Shown here piece by piece: positions 1-10,540 of a stretch of DNA of 64,000 nucleotides (positions are counted from its first letter, which is position 1; the number at the start of each line of letters is the position of its first letter). The notes beneath the pieces were generated by a model that saw only the letters and a program-made list of their open reading frames with translations, was not told where the DNA came from and searched no databases. The stretch lies in the NCBI GenBank assembly GCA_963585895.1, contig OY757904.1:7551860-7615859 (forward strand). Reading direction: 5' to 3'. The position numbers and the translations under genes are program-made. This DNA is from Sepioteuthis lessoniana. Taxonomy: Eukaryota; Mollusca; Cephalopoda; Myopsida; Loliginidae.

Positions 1-205
1 TTTCACTTTGTATCAATGATTTTGAGAAATGTATGAATCAATCCTCCCATCAGTAATGGGTACATGATAGGACAGACTGGGCTCTTTAGCCTTGGAAGAG
101 GAACCAGTCAAGGATGAAACTCTGAATTTAAATTAGTTGTTATCCATTTAAAAATTGACCTTGTGTCACATTCTTCCCATGGGGAAGGGGTTTGGTATAT
201 ACATA
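1..205 (+). mobile_element. SINE-A, 3' part (cut by window start)
   Basis: Contains the family body (cagactgggctctttagcct, aaaaattgaccttgtgtcac) and the tail aaggggtttggtatatacat. The tRNA-like head lies outside the window. Confidence 0.8.
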
Positions 206-1045
206 CAGTTGATTAAAAAAATGAAAATATCACATCTTAATTAAAAGGCCTACTTAAAAACCGTATATATTTCATATCATTCAAAATAACTTTTGTTCGA
301 ATAAAATGGGAGTAAATGATGTACTTAAACATATATAAAAAAATATAACTTCTTTTTTGTAGTTATTGTGTGTGTTTGTCATAAAATGTCAAACAGCTAC
401 TATTTATGGATCAAATACTATTCAATGGTTGAAAATGCAGTTGTTCTCTTAAGGATGTTGGTAGGTTGTTAAAATTTTTCAATTACTCAGTGAATTAAGA
501 AGCTAAAAATCATAAGTGAATAATGGCTAAAGAAGTTATGAAATCAAATTTGTGTCTTTTTTCTTTTCAATAATTGAAGCAATTTTATTTTATTTTTAAT
601 AACCAAGTGAATATTTTTATAACTAGATTTTTCAATGAAATTTTCAATTCTACTGATCAATATAATAATTTCACTGGCCAACAACTAGAAAATCATGATT
701 TCAATTTGGTTTAATTTGTTTAATTCAATTATAATTCACATCACAATTAGTATGTTAGTCATTCACATAGTGGCCAAAAATAAAATAAATAAAATGATAA
801 ATTTTTTTAACCAACAGCTGCAACAACTTCTTTTCATTTCTTAGGAAATTGCTAAAGATTGGCTATGAAATTATATCAATAAATATACAATTAATAGACA
901 AGATATTATCCAAAAGTTTGTAAAACTTAAACCAAACTTATTAACTATGGATTACTTTGGTTACTTTTAATGAGTACTCATTTTTTAAAGCTGGTACATT
1001 AGTGGAGACTTGGTGTTAGGGTAAATAATTCCTACTCATGTAGTT
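206..1045. other. AT-rich sequence, nothing recognised
   Basis: No repeat family, transposase remnant or open frame of note. Confidence 0.5.
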
Positions 1046-1838
1046 TGGTTGATTGATTGGTAAAATTTTATGGCATATCAAACCTTATAGGTTATTAAAT
1101 GCTAAATCCTGTTAATACATTTATTGATATTATGTTAAATTTGTAAATGAATTGATTATAGATAACTTTTTAAACAAGCCAGACCTCATTTGTTTGCAAA
1201 CAGTTCAATGGTTTCAAGTATTCTCATCAAACACAAATAATTCTATTCAGTATTAATCATTTATTTGCACACAGTTAAAAAGTTTCAAATGTTGCTATCT
1301 AACAGAAATGATTGTTTAATATCAATCATTTATTTGCACATAGTTAAAAGGTTTCAAGTATTCCCACCAAATACAAATAATTCTATTTAGTATTAATCAT
1401 TTATTTACACACAGTTAAATGGTTTCAAGTATTGCAATCAAGTACTAACAGTTTTATTGCACTCAGTTAAATGGTTTCAAGTATTGATATCTAACACTAA
1501 TAATTCCATAAAACATTTCTCATTTGTTTGCACACAGTTAAATGGTTTCAAGTGTTGCTGTGTAACAGTAACAATTCAATTTATCATCAGTCATTTGTTT
1601 GTTTACAGTTAAATAGTTAAAAAGTTCTATTTGACACAGAGATGGGGCCCTAACAGGTATTACCAATCTGGGTCAGTGTGGACCTGGGAGTAATAACAAT
1701 GAAGGGGTTCTCCACATTCCTTTAAGATCCAGAACAGGAGCCTCACCATAAGATCCAGTTTAGTGTCATGCCTAGTACACTCTTTGGGAGGCTTACCCCT
1801 CTGCAGAGATACTGTTGGCATATTCTACAGCCCCAGCT
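1046..1838 (-). mobile_element. LINE-Z 3' UTR copy with expanded 70-bp minisatellite
   Basis: Shares with 10110-10540 and 40125-40540 the blocks 'cctatcaggtgc/taacaggtatt...', 'gtggacctgggagt', 'cctcaccat...gat', 'ctctgcagagat' and 'catattctacag'. The plus-strand left end reads gattgattggt...atggcatatcaaacc, the element's tail on the minus strand. Between tail and UTR core lies a tandem array (1190-1620). Confidence 0.75.
1190..1620. repeat. 70-bp minisatellite, about 6.5 units, inside LINE-Z 3' UTR
   Basis: Units begin near 1190, 1260, 1329, 1400, 1455 and 1522, each with the core ttgcacacagttaaatggtt then tcaagtatt, and most ending in ...tatcaatcat. Unit lengths are about 55-71 bp, and the last unit is partial. 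Two other LINE-Z copies have at most about two units at the same position. Confidence 0.85.
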
Positions 1839-1850
1839 GACTGGTCAGCT

Positions 1851-2104
1851 TGGTTTGATTTGGTTTGGTTTCTTTATTTAATGGCATATCAAATTTTGTG
1901 GGTTATTTAATACCAAAGCCATCCTTGAAAAAGAACAGGAGTAATATCATTCAACCCATAGCTGGCGGGATAAGGGGGTTCACAACTTTTCCCAAGGGGC
2001 ATTAGTCAGAAAGTGAATGTTATAGTGTGACCAGAGTTTGAACTTGGTTACTTAAAAGCTGAAGTCCACCATTTTAGCCATTTGATCACATGGACTTCTC
2101 CTCC
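1851..2104 (-). mobile_element. SINE-C copy
   Basis: Plus strand reads ggtttctttatttaatggca, the inverse of the family tail, then gggttatttaataccaaagcc, gctggcgggataag and the eroded tRNA-like head up to 2104. It lies immediately beside a LINE-Z copy and before (TA)n. Confidence 0.78.
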
Positions 2105-2113
2105 TCACTTGTG

Positions 2114-2117
<4 letters not shown>

Positions 2118-2163
<46 letters not shown>
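2118..2163. repeat. (TA)n array at PLE-1 terminus; also 2932-2955, 5419-5440, 8729-8780, 9301-9328, 9392-9428, 11336-11360
   Basis: TA microsatellites of 22-52 bp in the first 12 kb. Those at 2118 and 2635 sit exactly at PLE-1 ends. Confidence 0.88.
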
Positions 2164-2169
<6 letters not shown>

Positions 2170-2171
2170 TT

Positions 2172-2336
2172 TGGCAGCATTTCTTCATTAATACAAATTT
2201 TGTTAAGCATAGTAGACATTTTCTGTCTACATATTTTCTTCTGAATCCGTTTGTATTGCTGTATTGCTTTTATTGTATTCGGTGGGAATTGATTTATGTA
2301 TTGTCCATAGTTGTATATATCCCTAGTACTTTCTGC
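2172..2336 (-). mobile_element. PLE-1 3' terminus, left arm of inverted pair
   Basis: Reverse complement matches 2502-2640 and the terminus at 50448-50530: tactagggatatatacaact, gacaatacat, acgataaaagcaatac and agaaaatatgtag. Its outer end abuts the (TA)n array at 2118-2163. Confidence 0.8.
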
Positions 2337-2473
2337 TAATGTACTTAAATGTCTTTAGCTACTGACAGTATTTATAGAAACCCATTTAAAAGCAAACACT
2401 ATACTCTCCAATGGTAAAGACGCTCTTACATACTAGTAATATGCAAAAACAAAAGTTACATCACTTTTGTATA

Positions 2474-2640
2474 GATCCTCCCCTGATGATGGCCCAAAGT
2501 CGGGCAGAAAGTACTAGGGATATATACAACTATGGACAATACATCAATTCCCGCCGAATACGATAAAAGCAATACGAACGGATCCAGAAGAAAATATGTA
2601 GAGAGAAAATGTCTATTATATTTAACGAAATTTGTATATA
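2474..2640 (+). mobile_element. PLE-1 3' terminus, right arm of inverted pair
   Basis: Contains cctgatgatggcccaaagtc, a Penelope/retroelement-type UTR motif, then the same terminus as PLE-1 at 50448-50530. The outer end abuts (TA)n at 2635-2651. Arms face away from each other and are separated by about 165 bp. Confidence 0.8.
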
Positions 2641-2678
2641 TATATATATATGAGTGAGAGTCATCTAAAACCATTCAA

Positions 2679-2915
2679 ATAAGATGAACAACACATGTTG
2701 GACACTGCTGGGAAAGTAAGGATGAACTCATAAGCGACATTCTCCAATAAACCTCTTCACACAGATGTGCAAGTGTTGGCTGACCAACAAGAACCTATCT
2801 ACAACAGCTTTGTACAGACATAGGATTTAGTCTAGGAGACCTGCCAGAAATGATGGAAGATAGAGATGAATGGCATGAGAGAGTCAAGGATATCTGTACT
2901 AGCAGTGTAACATGA
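2679..2915 (+). pseudogene. LINE-X 3' end, degenerate
   Basis: The plus-strand frame reads THVGHCWESKDELISDILQ, a stop, TSSHRCASVG, a TGA, then PTRTYLQQLCTDIG, DLPEMMEDRDEWHERVKDI and a stop at 2913-2915. This is colinear with the C-terminus of the copy at 15551-16351. The second internal stop is at the same Arg codon as the TGA in that copy. The end runs into gatgatgatgataa and then (TA)n. Confidence 0.85.
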
Positions 2916-3299
2916 TGATGATGATAAGGATATATATATATATATATATATATAATAAAATACTTGCCAACATTTCCTCCATGTTCAGTGATTACATTAA
3001 ATGTCAAAATATTAGTAGATGCTACAAATTGAACAACTGTTGCATTGTCATCTGCTGATTCATGCAGAAATACACATATATATACTGGATACATACCGAC
3101 ACAATGATAACAGACGCAGTAATAAATGACGCACACAGTAAGGAAGACGCAGGAAGACTTCTTTACAATTATATTTTTACCTCTCACTTTATTTGTAAGA
3201 GTTTGAAAGGGTTGTTCAAGGGTTTGCATGTGAGAGGGTGCTGGAGACCGAACATAAACTTCATATTTTGACCTCCACTACTTATGACCGTCATGTTGT

Positions 3300-3840
3300 G
3301 TCTTTCTTGTTCTCTTAGATGCTCAACCAGAGGTCTTGGGGTCCACTGCTGGATGGTGGCTTTCTTTATGGCATCTTATCAGCATCTTCTCTGAACCCCA
3401 AACTCCATCGGGGGTTTCCGAGGACCCCTCGGTCGGGTGTGGCCTTCCCTACCACATCTGGTCTCTAACTCTCTGGAAGTCTGCTGGCAACTGCTTTGGC
3501 ACCCAATTCAACTCAATTATATAATAATTCAACGCCCACACGATCGCCCACTGGATCTTTGAAATCGAATGTTTAATCGTCATCAAGCGGAAATAACTGT
3601 CATGCAGTTCAGAGGTTACTCTCTTCCGGTGCATCACTGTAGTGGCACAATGGTACCTTCACCTTGTCCCATATCATAAGCCTTAATCCGCCCATGTGAT
3701 CTCTTTCGATTACTGGCCATTGGAATGTGTCACTTCCTTCCGGTGTATCACCTTGGAATAGTATTTTTGGGCTGGGTCGAAGGTCAAAATATAACACAAC
3801 CATATATGATAATCTAAGGCCCAAGTCATCCAACACTTCA
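3300..3840 (-). other. Unclassified GC-richer segment, possible old element
   Basis: Base composition is clearly richer in G+C than its surroundings. Minus-strand frames overlap (75 and 62 codons), with stretches such as FQWPVIERDHMGGLRLMIWD and WVPKQLPADFQRVRDQMW. The motif tgcaccggaag/tacaccggaag occurs twice. I do not recognise a family. It could be a decayed transposon, an LTR-element leader or a host exon remnant. Confidence 0.4.
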
Positions 3841-5845
3841 GTTAACCTTCAGTCTGATGATGAACTTAGATAACAATTTTAGCTCTTACAATAATGTATG
3901 CCATAGCTTAAATTTGATAGTTGTGTTTGAACTTGTAAGAAGATGCCCTTCTTTCATCTTTTATATTTAGAATCAATTTTCAGTTTAAAAACTAATACTT
4001 ATGTTTGTATAAGCTGTGAATTTCATAGAAAAAAATGTCTTCTTATGTCTCTGATTGTGGGAGATAATAATTATTTTTCACCTTATCTTTCTTTTACTTG
4101 AAATAAATACTTTTTCATTATTTAACGAATGACTGGTTCCTTTAGTATATTTTATAACTAATATGTTTCCCATAAATGTTTAATATAGTCATGTTATACA
4201 TTTTATTGTTAAAATTGTAAAATTAGCAATCATGGCTTATGTTCTGGTCTCTAATTCAAGGGCAATTTAAGTGAAGTAAAAATAAATGAAGATAATCAAA
4301 AGTCAATATATTTTATGGATAAGCTTGAACTTTTGTAGTCAGTACCAAATACATAGAGTATATATGTACATTACTAAAATTCCCATGTTTTTGTAAAAAC
4401 ATTCATACACATACATGCATATATACACACAAACATGTATGCATGCATGTATTATTTATTCATTAAGTATCACATGCATTGGGTTAGGCCTATAATTTTC
4501 CAGGAGTGTGAGAGAATTCTAAAACAGATGTTCTTTGGTGAGCTGGCTCTTGGTGAGAGGCCCAAATATAAAGCTAAAAACGTTTTTGTGGCACCACAAA
4601 GCAGAATTGGAAGTCTCTAAATCTTTAACACTGACAATTGAGAAATCTTCTAATTGCAAGAAGTGAATTGAAAAGTTCAATCTAGCATGGAATAAAATAA
4701 TTTGAGGATTAGAGAATGAAGCATGAGATTGAAAAGTGAAAGGATGTTGGATTTCCATTAGGCCGAGTATCAAAAATAGATCTCAAAAATGTTAAATGGC
4801 TGGTTGAGTCTTGTTTTCACAGGCCAGCAATTTGAATCTAAAAAAAAATTCATGCAGCATGACAAAATAATACCAACTTAATTCCAGCTCCATCATTTCA
4901 TGTAGAATCTTTGTCGTGTTACCTCTACTAGCATAGAGCTTGTAACAGAAAAGCAAATCAGACTTAAATATTCAGTATGGCTTGAAAGCAGTCATACTCA
5001 AAACTGAGTCAATAGTCAGCATTTGCATTTAAATTTGTATGTATATAGTCATAATCCAAGAAAATGACACATTGTAGAGGGATTTTTATTTGAGGAATCC
5101 TCTAAAAATGTTCTTATAGAGAAAAATAATTTCCAGGCATTTTGCAACTGAATGATAATATTGTATGGTCTTCAAATACACTGAATATTATATGTTAAAT
5201 ATTCAAATTCTTGTTTTAACAAAGACAACTATGAAATACTAATTGGAATCGTTCACGCCTTTTGAATTAGAATGTTCAACATCATTATATACCATTGTTA
5301 AAACAGGAACTCAATGGGTTGATGGGTCATCTAGTGTAATATATTTCATGACAAAATGCCTTGTGTTGCCATAACAACAGAATTTCTCATTACTCTTTTG
5401 TGAAACCATCACCCCCACCATATATATATATATATATATAAGAGAAACAAGATTTGAAAACCAATTTATTGAAGTTTTTATATATTATTCTATTTTGTTC
5501 TGAAAGGAGCTTTATCAGATAATGATTTTGAAAAAAAAAATTAATTGTTAGAAAAAAAATGACCTTGGTTTAAACAGAATAAGAAAAACTTATTCCTAAC
5601 ATTCACTAATCTTAATATACCATTTGATAATACAATGTATTACTAATGATATTTCTCTTCCTGTCCGCAACTGTAATAATTTCAAATCCTTTAATTAATT
5701 TATAGGTTGAATAAACACATTTTTGTTTGTTTTTTGCATTCCCACTTTTCAAAGTTTCATATCAATAAGTGTTCTTAATTACATTGCTATGACAACCTCA
5801 AAGATGATGTATCTTGAAAAAGATGGTTTATTTTGATAGTTGGTT
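3841..5845. other. AT-rich sequence, nothing recognised apart from a (TA)n at 5419
   Basis: Short frames of 61 and 84 codons near 4435-4773 overlap on opposite strands and show no family motif. Confidence 0.45.
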
Positions 5846-6078
5846 TATTTCTATGTTTACTGATATATCAACCTTTGTGGGTTATTTAATGCCAAAGCCA
5901 TTCTTTGAGAAGAAGAGCAGAGATAAGATCCCACAATCCAGAGCTGAGGGGATAAGGGAGTTCATACCTTTCCCAAGGGTCTGAATCTGAAAATGAACTT
6001 TACAATGAAACTGGAGTTCAAACTCAATTACTTTGAGGTTACAGTTCATCATTTTAGCTATTATGCAAGGTGGATTCA
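5846..6078 (-). mobile_element. SINE-C copy
   Basis: Inverse tail (tatcaacctttgtgggttat, ttaatgccaaagccattct), body (ggggataagggagttcatac, ctttcccaagggt) and an eroded head with gttcaaactcaatta. Confidence 0.78.
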
Positions 6079-6101
6079 CTCCCATCTTGTAACAGAATGA
6101 A

Positions 6102-6282
6102 ATGTAATAGCAAATAATAATAATAATGATATGATAACAAATAATAATAATGATGAAATAACAAATAATAATAAGGATATGATAACAAATAATAATAATG
6201 ATGAAATGATAAATAATAATAATGATATGATAACAAATAATGATAATAATGTGATAAATAATAATAATAATAATAATGTGAC
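6102..6282. repeat. AAT-rich simple repeat with a GATATGATAACA / GATGAAATAACA period
   Basis: aataataataatgatatgat and aacaaataataataatgatg alternate with a period near 30 bp, giving a Tyr/Ser/His-rich artefactual frame on the minus strand. Similar pure AAT arrays occur at 44520-44592 and next to LINE-Y copies. Confidence 0.85.
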
Positions 6283-6348
6283 CTAATCTCGCCCAGAAGA
6301 CCAGAACTTATAATAATCAACAAAAAAAAAAAGAGAATTTGAAAAATT

Positions 6349-6775
6349 GTGAACTTTGCTGTCCCTACTGACCACAGAATAAAACTGAAAGAATGTGAAA
6401 AGAAAGATAAGTACCTGGACCTTGCTAGAGAATTGAAAAAACTATGGAACGTGAAGGTGACAATTATACCAATCATGATTAGAGCTTTTAGTACAGTAAC
6501 TAAAGGATTATAAAAGAGACTGGAGGCCTTTGAGGTTGGAGGATGAGTGGAGACCATCCAAACTACGGCACTATTGAGAACGGCCAGAATACTGAGAAGA
6601 GTGCTGGAGACTTGAGGAAACTTGCGGTCACTCAGCCTCCAGTAAAAGACCATCAGCTAAAACAGATGTGAAAAATAATAAAAATAAAGAGACCTGGAGA
6701 CTTGAGGAGACTTGTCACTCAAACTCCAGTGGAAAACCATCAGCTAATGCTGATGTGAAAAAATCTCAAGGAGAA
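6349..6775 (+). pseudogene. LINE-Y 3' end (R2/R4-like non-LTR retrotransposon, C-terminal domain)
   Basis: One frame reads VNFAVPTDHRIKLKECEK, then KDKYLDLARELKKLWNVKVT, IIPIMIRAFSTVTKGL, ETIQTTALLRTARILRRVLE. This matches the conserved C-terminal block that follows the zinc knuckle and restriction-like endonuclease in R2/R4-type LINEs. Several stops interrupt it; two are TGA where Arg is expected (near 6543 and 6613), as CpG decay would produce. The last part is duplicated in tandem: 6605-6678 and about 6696-6770 both read GGAGACTTGAGGA... through CCATCAGCTAA...GATGTGAAAAA. Upstream lies a 170-bp AAT/GATA-type simple repeat. Confidence 0.82.
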
Positions 6776-6924
6776 AGAAATAATGTGATAACAAGTATGT
6801 AAATATATCACCAAATTGTTTTTCAAATTTTAATTCTTTCATTCAGTTGGATGTTTTATGCATATATTTATTTACACACATAGACACGCACACATCTATC
6901 TATCTATCTATCTATCTATCTAAT

Positions 6925-7138
6925 TGTTATGGTACCCAACCTGCAGACAGTAATGAATTCTTCCGTGACTATTAAAACCGGGAGAACATTCATCTTGGTA
7001 GCTGCAAGTTCTTCCCAGCCTAACATTTTTGCAGTCAGACTGACGTTCGACAATCTGTTGAATTATATTTTCATTAATATACTTTGTTCCACATAAATCC
7101 GAGCTGTGTTATTCTTCTGGACCCTTTAGTCCACAACA
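6925..7138. mobile_element. Solo LTR of an LTR retrotransposon (214 bp)
   Basis: The segment begins TGTTATGG and ends CCACAACA, so it has TGTT...AACA termini. It is flanked on both sides by the 5-bp duplication ctaat (6920-6924 and 7139-7143). It contains a TATA-like gactattaaaacc. No internal coding region, primer-binding site or second LTR is adjacent, as expected after LTR-LTR recombination. Ty3/gypsy or BEL-type cannot be decided from this length; orientation is not certain. Confidence 0.78.
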
Positions 7139-7340
7139 CTAATATAATGAAAGCTAAATATATATTAGTTTTTATATATATTTAATAGTATGGATGCTTA
7201 TCTGTGACCACAAGTTTCATGCCATCTTTACATGGCTATCATCCAGCAGAAAAAGATAGATTTTGAAGAAATCGAAAAAATTGAAAAGATATAGTCAAAA
7301 GAATATTTACATTAGAATTGTGTATAAGTCTTTTTTTTTT

Positions 7341-7371
<31 letters not shown>

Positions 7372-7423
7372 ATAGATTATATTTGCATATTGTTGTGTGT
7401 AGTCATATATGTAATTGTTAGTG

Positions 7424-7750
7424 AGAGACGGTTGGGGATTTGGCCGAATGAAATTTTTTATTGTGTATAATAATGATTTTAGCTAAGAGACAAAGTTATT
7501 ATCATTTCATTATGAAGAAATGATTTTTTGATTTAACGTGTAAGTATAATAGACAAAATGGATTCTGGGTTTAAAACATAAGAATAGATTTATGTTTTAA
7601 ACCCAGCAGCCATTTCGTCTATTATACTTACGCGCTAAATCAAAAATTCATTTCTTCATAATGTAATGAGGATGATAACTTTGTCCCTTAGATAAAATCA
7701 TCGCTATACACAATAAAGAATTTTATTTGGCCAAATCCCCAACCGTCTCT
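7424..7750. repeat. 327-bp near-perfect palindrome (foldback element or MITE)
   Basis: Left arm starts agagacggttggggatttgg and the right arm ends with its complement. The centre is gggtttaaaacataa, an 8-nt loop (7582-7589), then ttatgttttaaaccc. The arms differ by scattered substitutions and small indels. Only a 2-bp flanking repeat (tg) is visible, so target duplication is not established. No reading frame. Confidence 0.88.
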
Positions 7751-7797
7751 TGACTTCCACTACCCTTTGCTACATATCGCTACATATATATGATGTT

Positions 7798-8700
7798 TGT
7801 CCAATCTAGAAGTTCAGTAGAGAGGGAAGAGTTATTGAAAATAATTAGGTTGGATATTTTAAATTTGTTTTAGTAAATGATAAGTTTTATAAACAATCAA
7901 CAAACCTTTACTACGAAAATCAATTTCATAAGAATTATAAGATAGATGAACATATATTAAAAAACCCTATCCAAAAAAATGTTCTCCCAACTGATCCACC
8001 AAAAAAATAAGACTTATCATTTACTATGACTGACTTAAAACTTCCAACCTAATTATTTCTAATAACTCTTCCCCCACTCCTGAATTTCTTGATTAGACAA
8101 AGGTAAGTATGTTGGTCTTACCACTACAACTCTTTCCGGACGACTTACTATGCACCTTAATGATTCTAGCTCAATAGCCTTATGTCTTAAAACCCATTCT
8201 ATCCCCAAATCCAAAAAATTCTAGTTAAAAACACCACTATAATAGCACACAAAATTTATAATCTATGACTACAGATCCTAGAAGCCCTACATATATAAAC
8301 ACAAAAAAAACTAGAATCAATAGAATTAATTTTGAAAATAGCAAAAATGTTTTGAAATGCCTTTTGCTTTTTTTTTTCTTTAAAAAATATTCTTTATTTC
8401 TTGATAATATTCTATTTCTGTTAATAGCCTTCTGTTTTTTAAATTCATTTGATGTCATCAGCATCGAAGTTTTATCCGACTCTGCGTTTACATAATTTTG
8501 TAATGTTATAAAAAAAAATCTCTTTAAAAACACTCTTGATACATGAAAGCAAGCACTGATGATGACCTATGAAAGGTCCGAAAGTGCAAGGGATAATTTT
8601 GGTAAATTCATCCACCAATTCCGACTTGAAACCAAGACACTTATCAGGAAACTTGAAAGGATCTTAATAATATTATGTCGACAAAATGTGTCTTTATTAT
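7798..8700 (+). pseudogene. Penelope-like element (PLE-2): GIY-YIG endonuclease remnant with inverted 5' end
   Basis: On the plus strand fragments read NQFHKNYKIDEHILKN, QKNVLPTDP, then KYVGLTTTTLSGRLTMHLND, SSSIALCLKTHSIP, after a frameshift LQILEALHI, and finally NRINFENSKNVLKCL. The YVGL...R...EALHI...N order is that of the GIY-YIG endonuclease at the C-terminus of Penelope-like elements. The upstream half (the KFxCP part) is deleted, and stops and frameshifts break the rest. The segment 7798-7893 is an inverted copy of 8005-8101. The 3' UTR carries gatgatgacctatgaaaggt and ends near 8700 in (CA)n(TA)n. Confidence 0.82.
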
Positions 8701-8744
8701 TTAATCACACACACACACACACACACATATATGTATATATATAT

Positions 8745-8780
<36 letters not shown>

Positions 8781-8784
<4 letters not shown>

Positions 8785-9297
8785 TCACATTATACAATTT
8801 TATATATGAATAAGAGAGAAGTCTCTTTGACATCACTTGATAAAAATCAAAGAATAATTATTATTGGAAATAATTTTGAGGAGCAGAGAGTATGGCAACC
8901 AGAATCCCATACATAATGGCTTCAAAAAATGGCTGTCAGTTGTCTTCAAGTAGAATGCTTTTGTGTCAGACTCACAAAGCTGATGCCAAAATTACCAATG
9001 ATATTTACAAACTGTCTGCAAGTCACCATTAATCCATGATCTTTTTTTGAGGCATTTTTTCTGGCTTTTATTCATATGACTGACATTTCAAAGACAAGGA
9101 AGTACACATAGAATATTAAAGACATCATTCATTGCCTTTTTTTGGTCTCATCACGGTATTATGTCATTTTGCTTTAGTTGATTAATTCTATTGATTTATT
9201 TCAACTTTGGATGTGTTGATATATTGGTTAGGTAATGTACACTTCTGGAAGATTAACTACAGAGAGGATAAGAGTTTTGACATGGTACTAAGATTGA

Positions 9298-9331
<34 letters not shown>

Positions 9332-9400
9332 TTTTGTTGGTCCAAAGAGAGAAAAAAGTGAATACTTTAAAATGAATTGGTCCACAAGAGAATATATATC

Positions 9401-9434
<34 letters not shown>

Positions 9435-9865
9435 GTATTCATCATTCATCAAACGACATCAATTTTATGCCAAATAACATGTCACTTATCAGATAATAGT
9501 GCCATAAAACCTCACATTAATTAACACAGATTTTCTTACACCCAATATTATGCAGATAATTGTAGAGGGCACAAACATATAATCTAAATAAAAAAAAAAC
9601 CAAAACATACCAAAACAAACAAACAAAAAACTACAAATACTTGAAGGCATAATTATAAAAACAGATCTACATTTAATAAAATATTGACAATGAAAAATGC
9701 TGTATTGTATAGGAGTATAAAGAACCTCAACTTAAAGATGACAGTTAATTCCAAATGATGACGACGATGATGATGATGGTTAATCATTTTAGGGTCAAGA
9801 GAAGCAAACATAAAACAAATAAATTTGACTTTTTGCTTAATTATAAGGAAGTACAATTAACATAA
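8781..9865. other. AT-rich sequence with two (TA)n arrays
   Basis: No recognisable gene or element. A 67-codon frame near 9653-9856 has no family features. Confidence 0.45.
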
Positions 9866-10105
9866 ATGAAATTGGAGACCCAAGTTCAAATCCTGGATAA
9901 GGTTGTTTATATTTCACTTCACTATTATCAAATTAGGAAAGGCACAAATTCATCTGTTCTTCCTCCAGCTACGGAAATATAGTAGGGAAGACTGGGTTAT
10001 TTACCTTTGGTTAGGCAACTAGTTTAGGAGAAGGAAAACTCTTAATTCAAACCAATTTTTCTTCACTTAAAAATTTACCTGTTCATGGTGAAGAGGATGG
10101 TTGGG
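9866..10105 (+). mobile_element. SINE-A copy
   Basis: B-box region acccaagttcaaatcctgg, then the body (tcttcctccagctacgg, gcaactagtttaggagaagg) and a short tail. The A-box part is eroded. Confidence 0.8.
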
Positions 10106-10109
10106 TTGC

Positions 10110-10540
10110 TTTGGTTGGACTGGGTTTTAAGACATACCAACCATTGTTGGTTATTTAATACCAAATCCAGTTTTTATATATATATCAAATATTTGATTTG
10201 TAAACACATTTTGCAGATACACACGGTTAAATGATCAAAAAGTTCTATTTCTAACAATTCAATTTATCATAAGTCGTTTCTTTGCACTCTGTTTAAATAT
10301 TAAACAGTTCAATTTGACCTATAGACAAGACCCTATCAGGTGCAACAACTCTGGACTAGAGTGGAGCTGAGAGTGATGACAATGAAGAGGTACTTCATAT
10401 TATCCATAGCTCTAGCATTACAGGAACCTCACCATCAGATAGTTTAGGGTCATATCAGGACATTCATTTAGGGAGTCTTATCCCTCTGCAGAGATGCAGT
10501 CAGTGTATTTTACAGTTCTAGCCGACTGGACTTGATAAGC
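10110..10540 (-). mobile_element. LINE-Z 3' UTR copy
   Basis: Contains the tail block (acataccaaccattgttggt), one to two short units of the ttaaat...gttcaattt repeat, and the UTR core with ccctatcaggtgc, ctctgcagagatgcag and tacagttctagccgactgg. No coding part is present. Confidence 0.75.

Noticed and set aside
6054-6653. 199-codon minus-strand frame rich in Tyr, His and Ser
   Set aside because: It is the complement of the AAT simple repeat plus the antisense of LINE-Y.
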